This document shows positions 21,746 through 21,998 of a stretch of DNA of 21,998 nt, in pieces. Location of the stretch: positions 1 to 21,998 of the forward strand of contig PMST01000327.1 in assembly GCA_003168295.1 (NCBI GenBank). The letters run 5' to 3'. The position numbers were made by a program, and so were the translations under genes. The stretch is from Actinomycetota bacterium (GTDB taxonomy: Bacteria; Actinomycetota; Actinomycetes; Streptosporangiales; Streptosporangiaceae). The notes beneath the pieces are model-generated. The model had not been told where the DNA came from. It saw nothing but the letters and a program-made list of their open reading frames with translations, and made no database searches. The stretch's first letter is position 1, and each line of letters opens with the position of its first letter.

Positions 21746-21998
21746 CGGCGTCGGTAACCTCGACCGAGCGGCTGCAGCGGCTGCTCGCCTTGGTGCCCTA
21801 CGTGGTGAGCCGGAAGTCGGTGGGGCTGGCCGAGACCGCGGCGGCGTTCGGGGTCACCGAGCGTGAGCTCGTCGATGACCTGAACCTGCTGTGGTGCGTG
21901 GAGCTGCGTGCGCCCGATCCTTACTGCCCGATCGACCTGTCCTACGAGGGCGGCGAGATCGTCGTCAGCCAGGCCGAATCCATGGGCCGGCCGCTGCG
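21742..21998 (+). CDS. pafC: WYL-domain transcriptional regulator PafC, 5' part
   Basis: GTG 21742 overlaps the pafB stop (GTGA). About 85 residues are visible before the window ends. STERLQRLLALVPYVV, then AETAAAFGVTERELVDDLNLLW is a helix-turn-helix of the PafC type, and the following ELRAPDPYCPIDLSYEGGEIVVSQ region also fits. The WYL domain lies beyond the edge. PafC pairs with PafB as a DNA-damage-responsive activator. Confidence 0.92.
   Translation, partial: MTASVTSTERLQRLLALVPYVVSRKSVGLAETAAAFGVTERELVDDLNLLWCVELRAPDPYCPIDLSYEGGEIVVSQAESMGRPL

Noticed and set aside
16994..21998. Phage, transposase or integrase genes or attachment sites marking the island's edges
   Set aside because: None were found on either strand anywhere in the window; the only mobile-looking items are the G/C-tract repeats.

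Overview
The window is chromosomal DNA from a high-GC actinomycete. Codon third positions are almost all G or C, GTG starts and 4-bp ATGA/GTGA gene overlaps are common, and the right end carries the pupylation genes pafA, pafB and pafC. PafA and the PafB/PafC pair are characteristic of Actinobacteria. The genus cannot be named from this sequence alone.

Left edge (1-1945): the 3' end of an alpha/beta hydrolase gene, then a complete aldehyde dehydrogenase of the succinate-semialdehyde dehydrogenase type.

Centre (about 2060-16933): an island of surface-glycan type genes. It holds seven large polytopic membrane proteins. Four are paralogues of one family (3796-5424, 10077-11810, 11790-13445 minus strand, 14973-16766) with a DG-acidic motif and a WDM.HG..LL motif in the first outside loop, an SPDH.GT motif, and a C-terminal outside domain ending in YTVLVW.KNLL. 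I recognise no named family for them. Two more (5443-6735 and 13555-14793, both minus strand) are paralogues of a second family with a YDGQFFYRLA motif. The seventh (2183-3799) looks like a GT-C glycosyltransferase. In the middle is a tightly overlapping plus-strand run: nucleotide-sugar dehydrogenase, family-2 glycosyltransferase of the polyprenyl-phosphate sugar synthase type, NAD-dependent sugar epimerase, then one of the four paralogues. The layout suggests that an oxidised or epimerised sugar nucleotide is made, moved to a polyprenyl phosphate carrier, and handed outside the membrane to several GT-C type enzymes. Two decayed 3' ends of the four-member family (2060-2170 and 16763-16933) show that the island once held more copies.

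Right part (16994-21998): pafA (Pup ligase), a two-domain FKBP lipoprotein, a convergent DUF3866-type gene, pafB and the start of pafC. The proteasome, pup and dop genes that commonly lie upstream of pafA are not seen; the glycan island sits there instead. Three of these genes (pafA, DUF3866, pafB) appear leaderless, each with a TANNNT -10 box ending exactly 6 nt before the start codon.

A dispersed G-tract/C-tract repeat ending in CCCCCGGG(C/G)C(T/C)AACA occurs three times in the same orientation. Copies lie inside a membrane protein gene (in frame, about 10641-10728), after pafA (about 18364-18418), and as a hairpin array between the DUF3866 gene and pafB (20615-20752).
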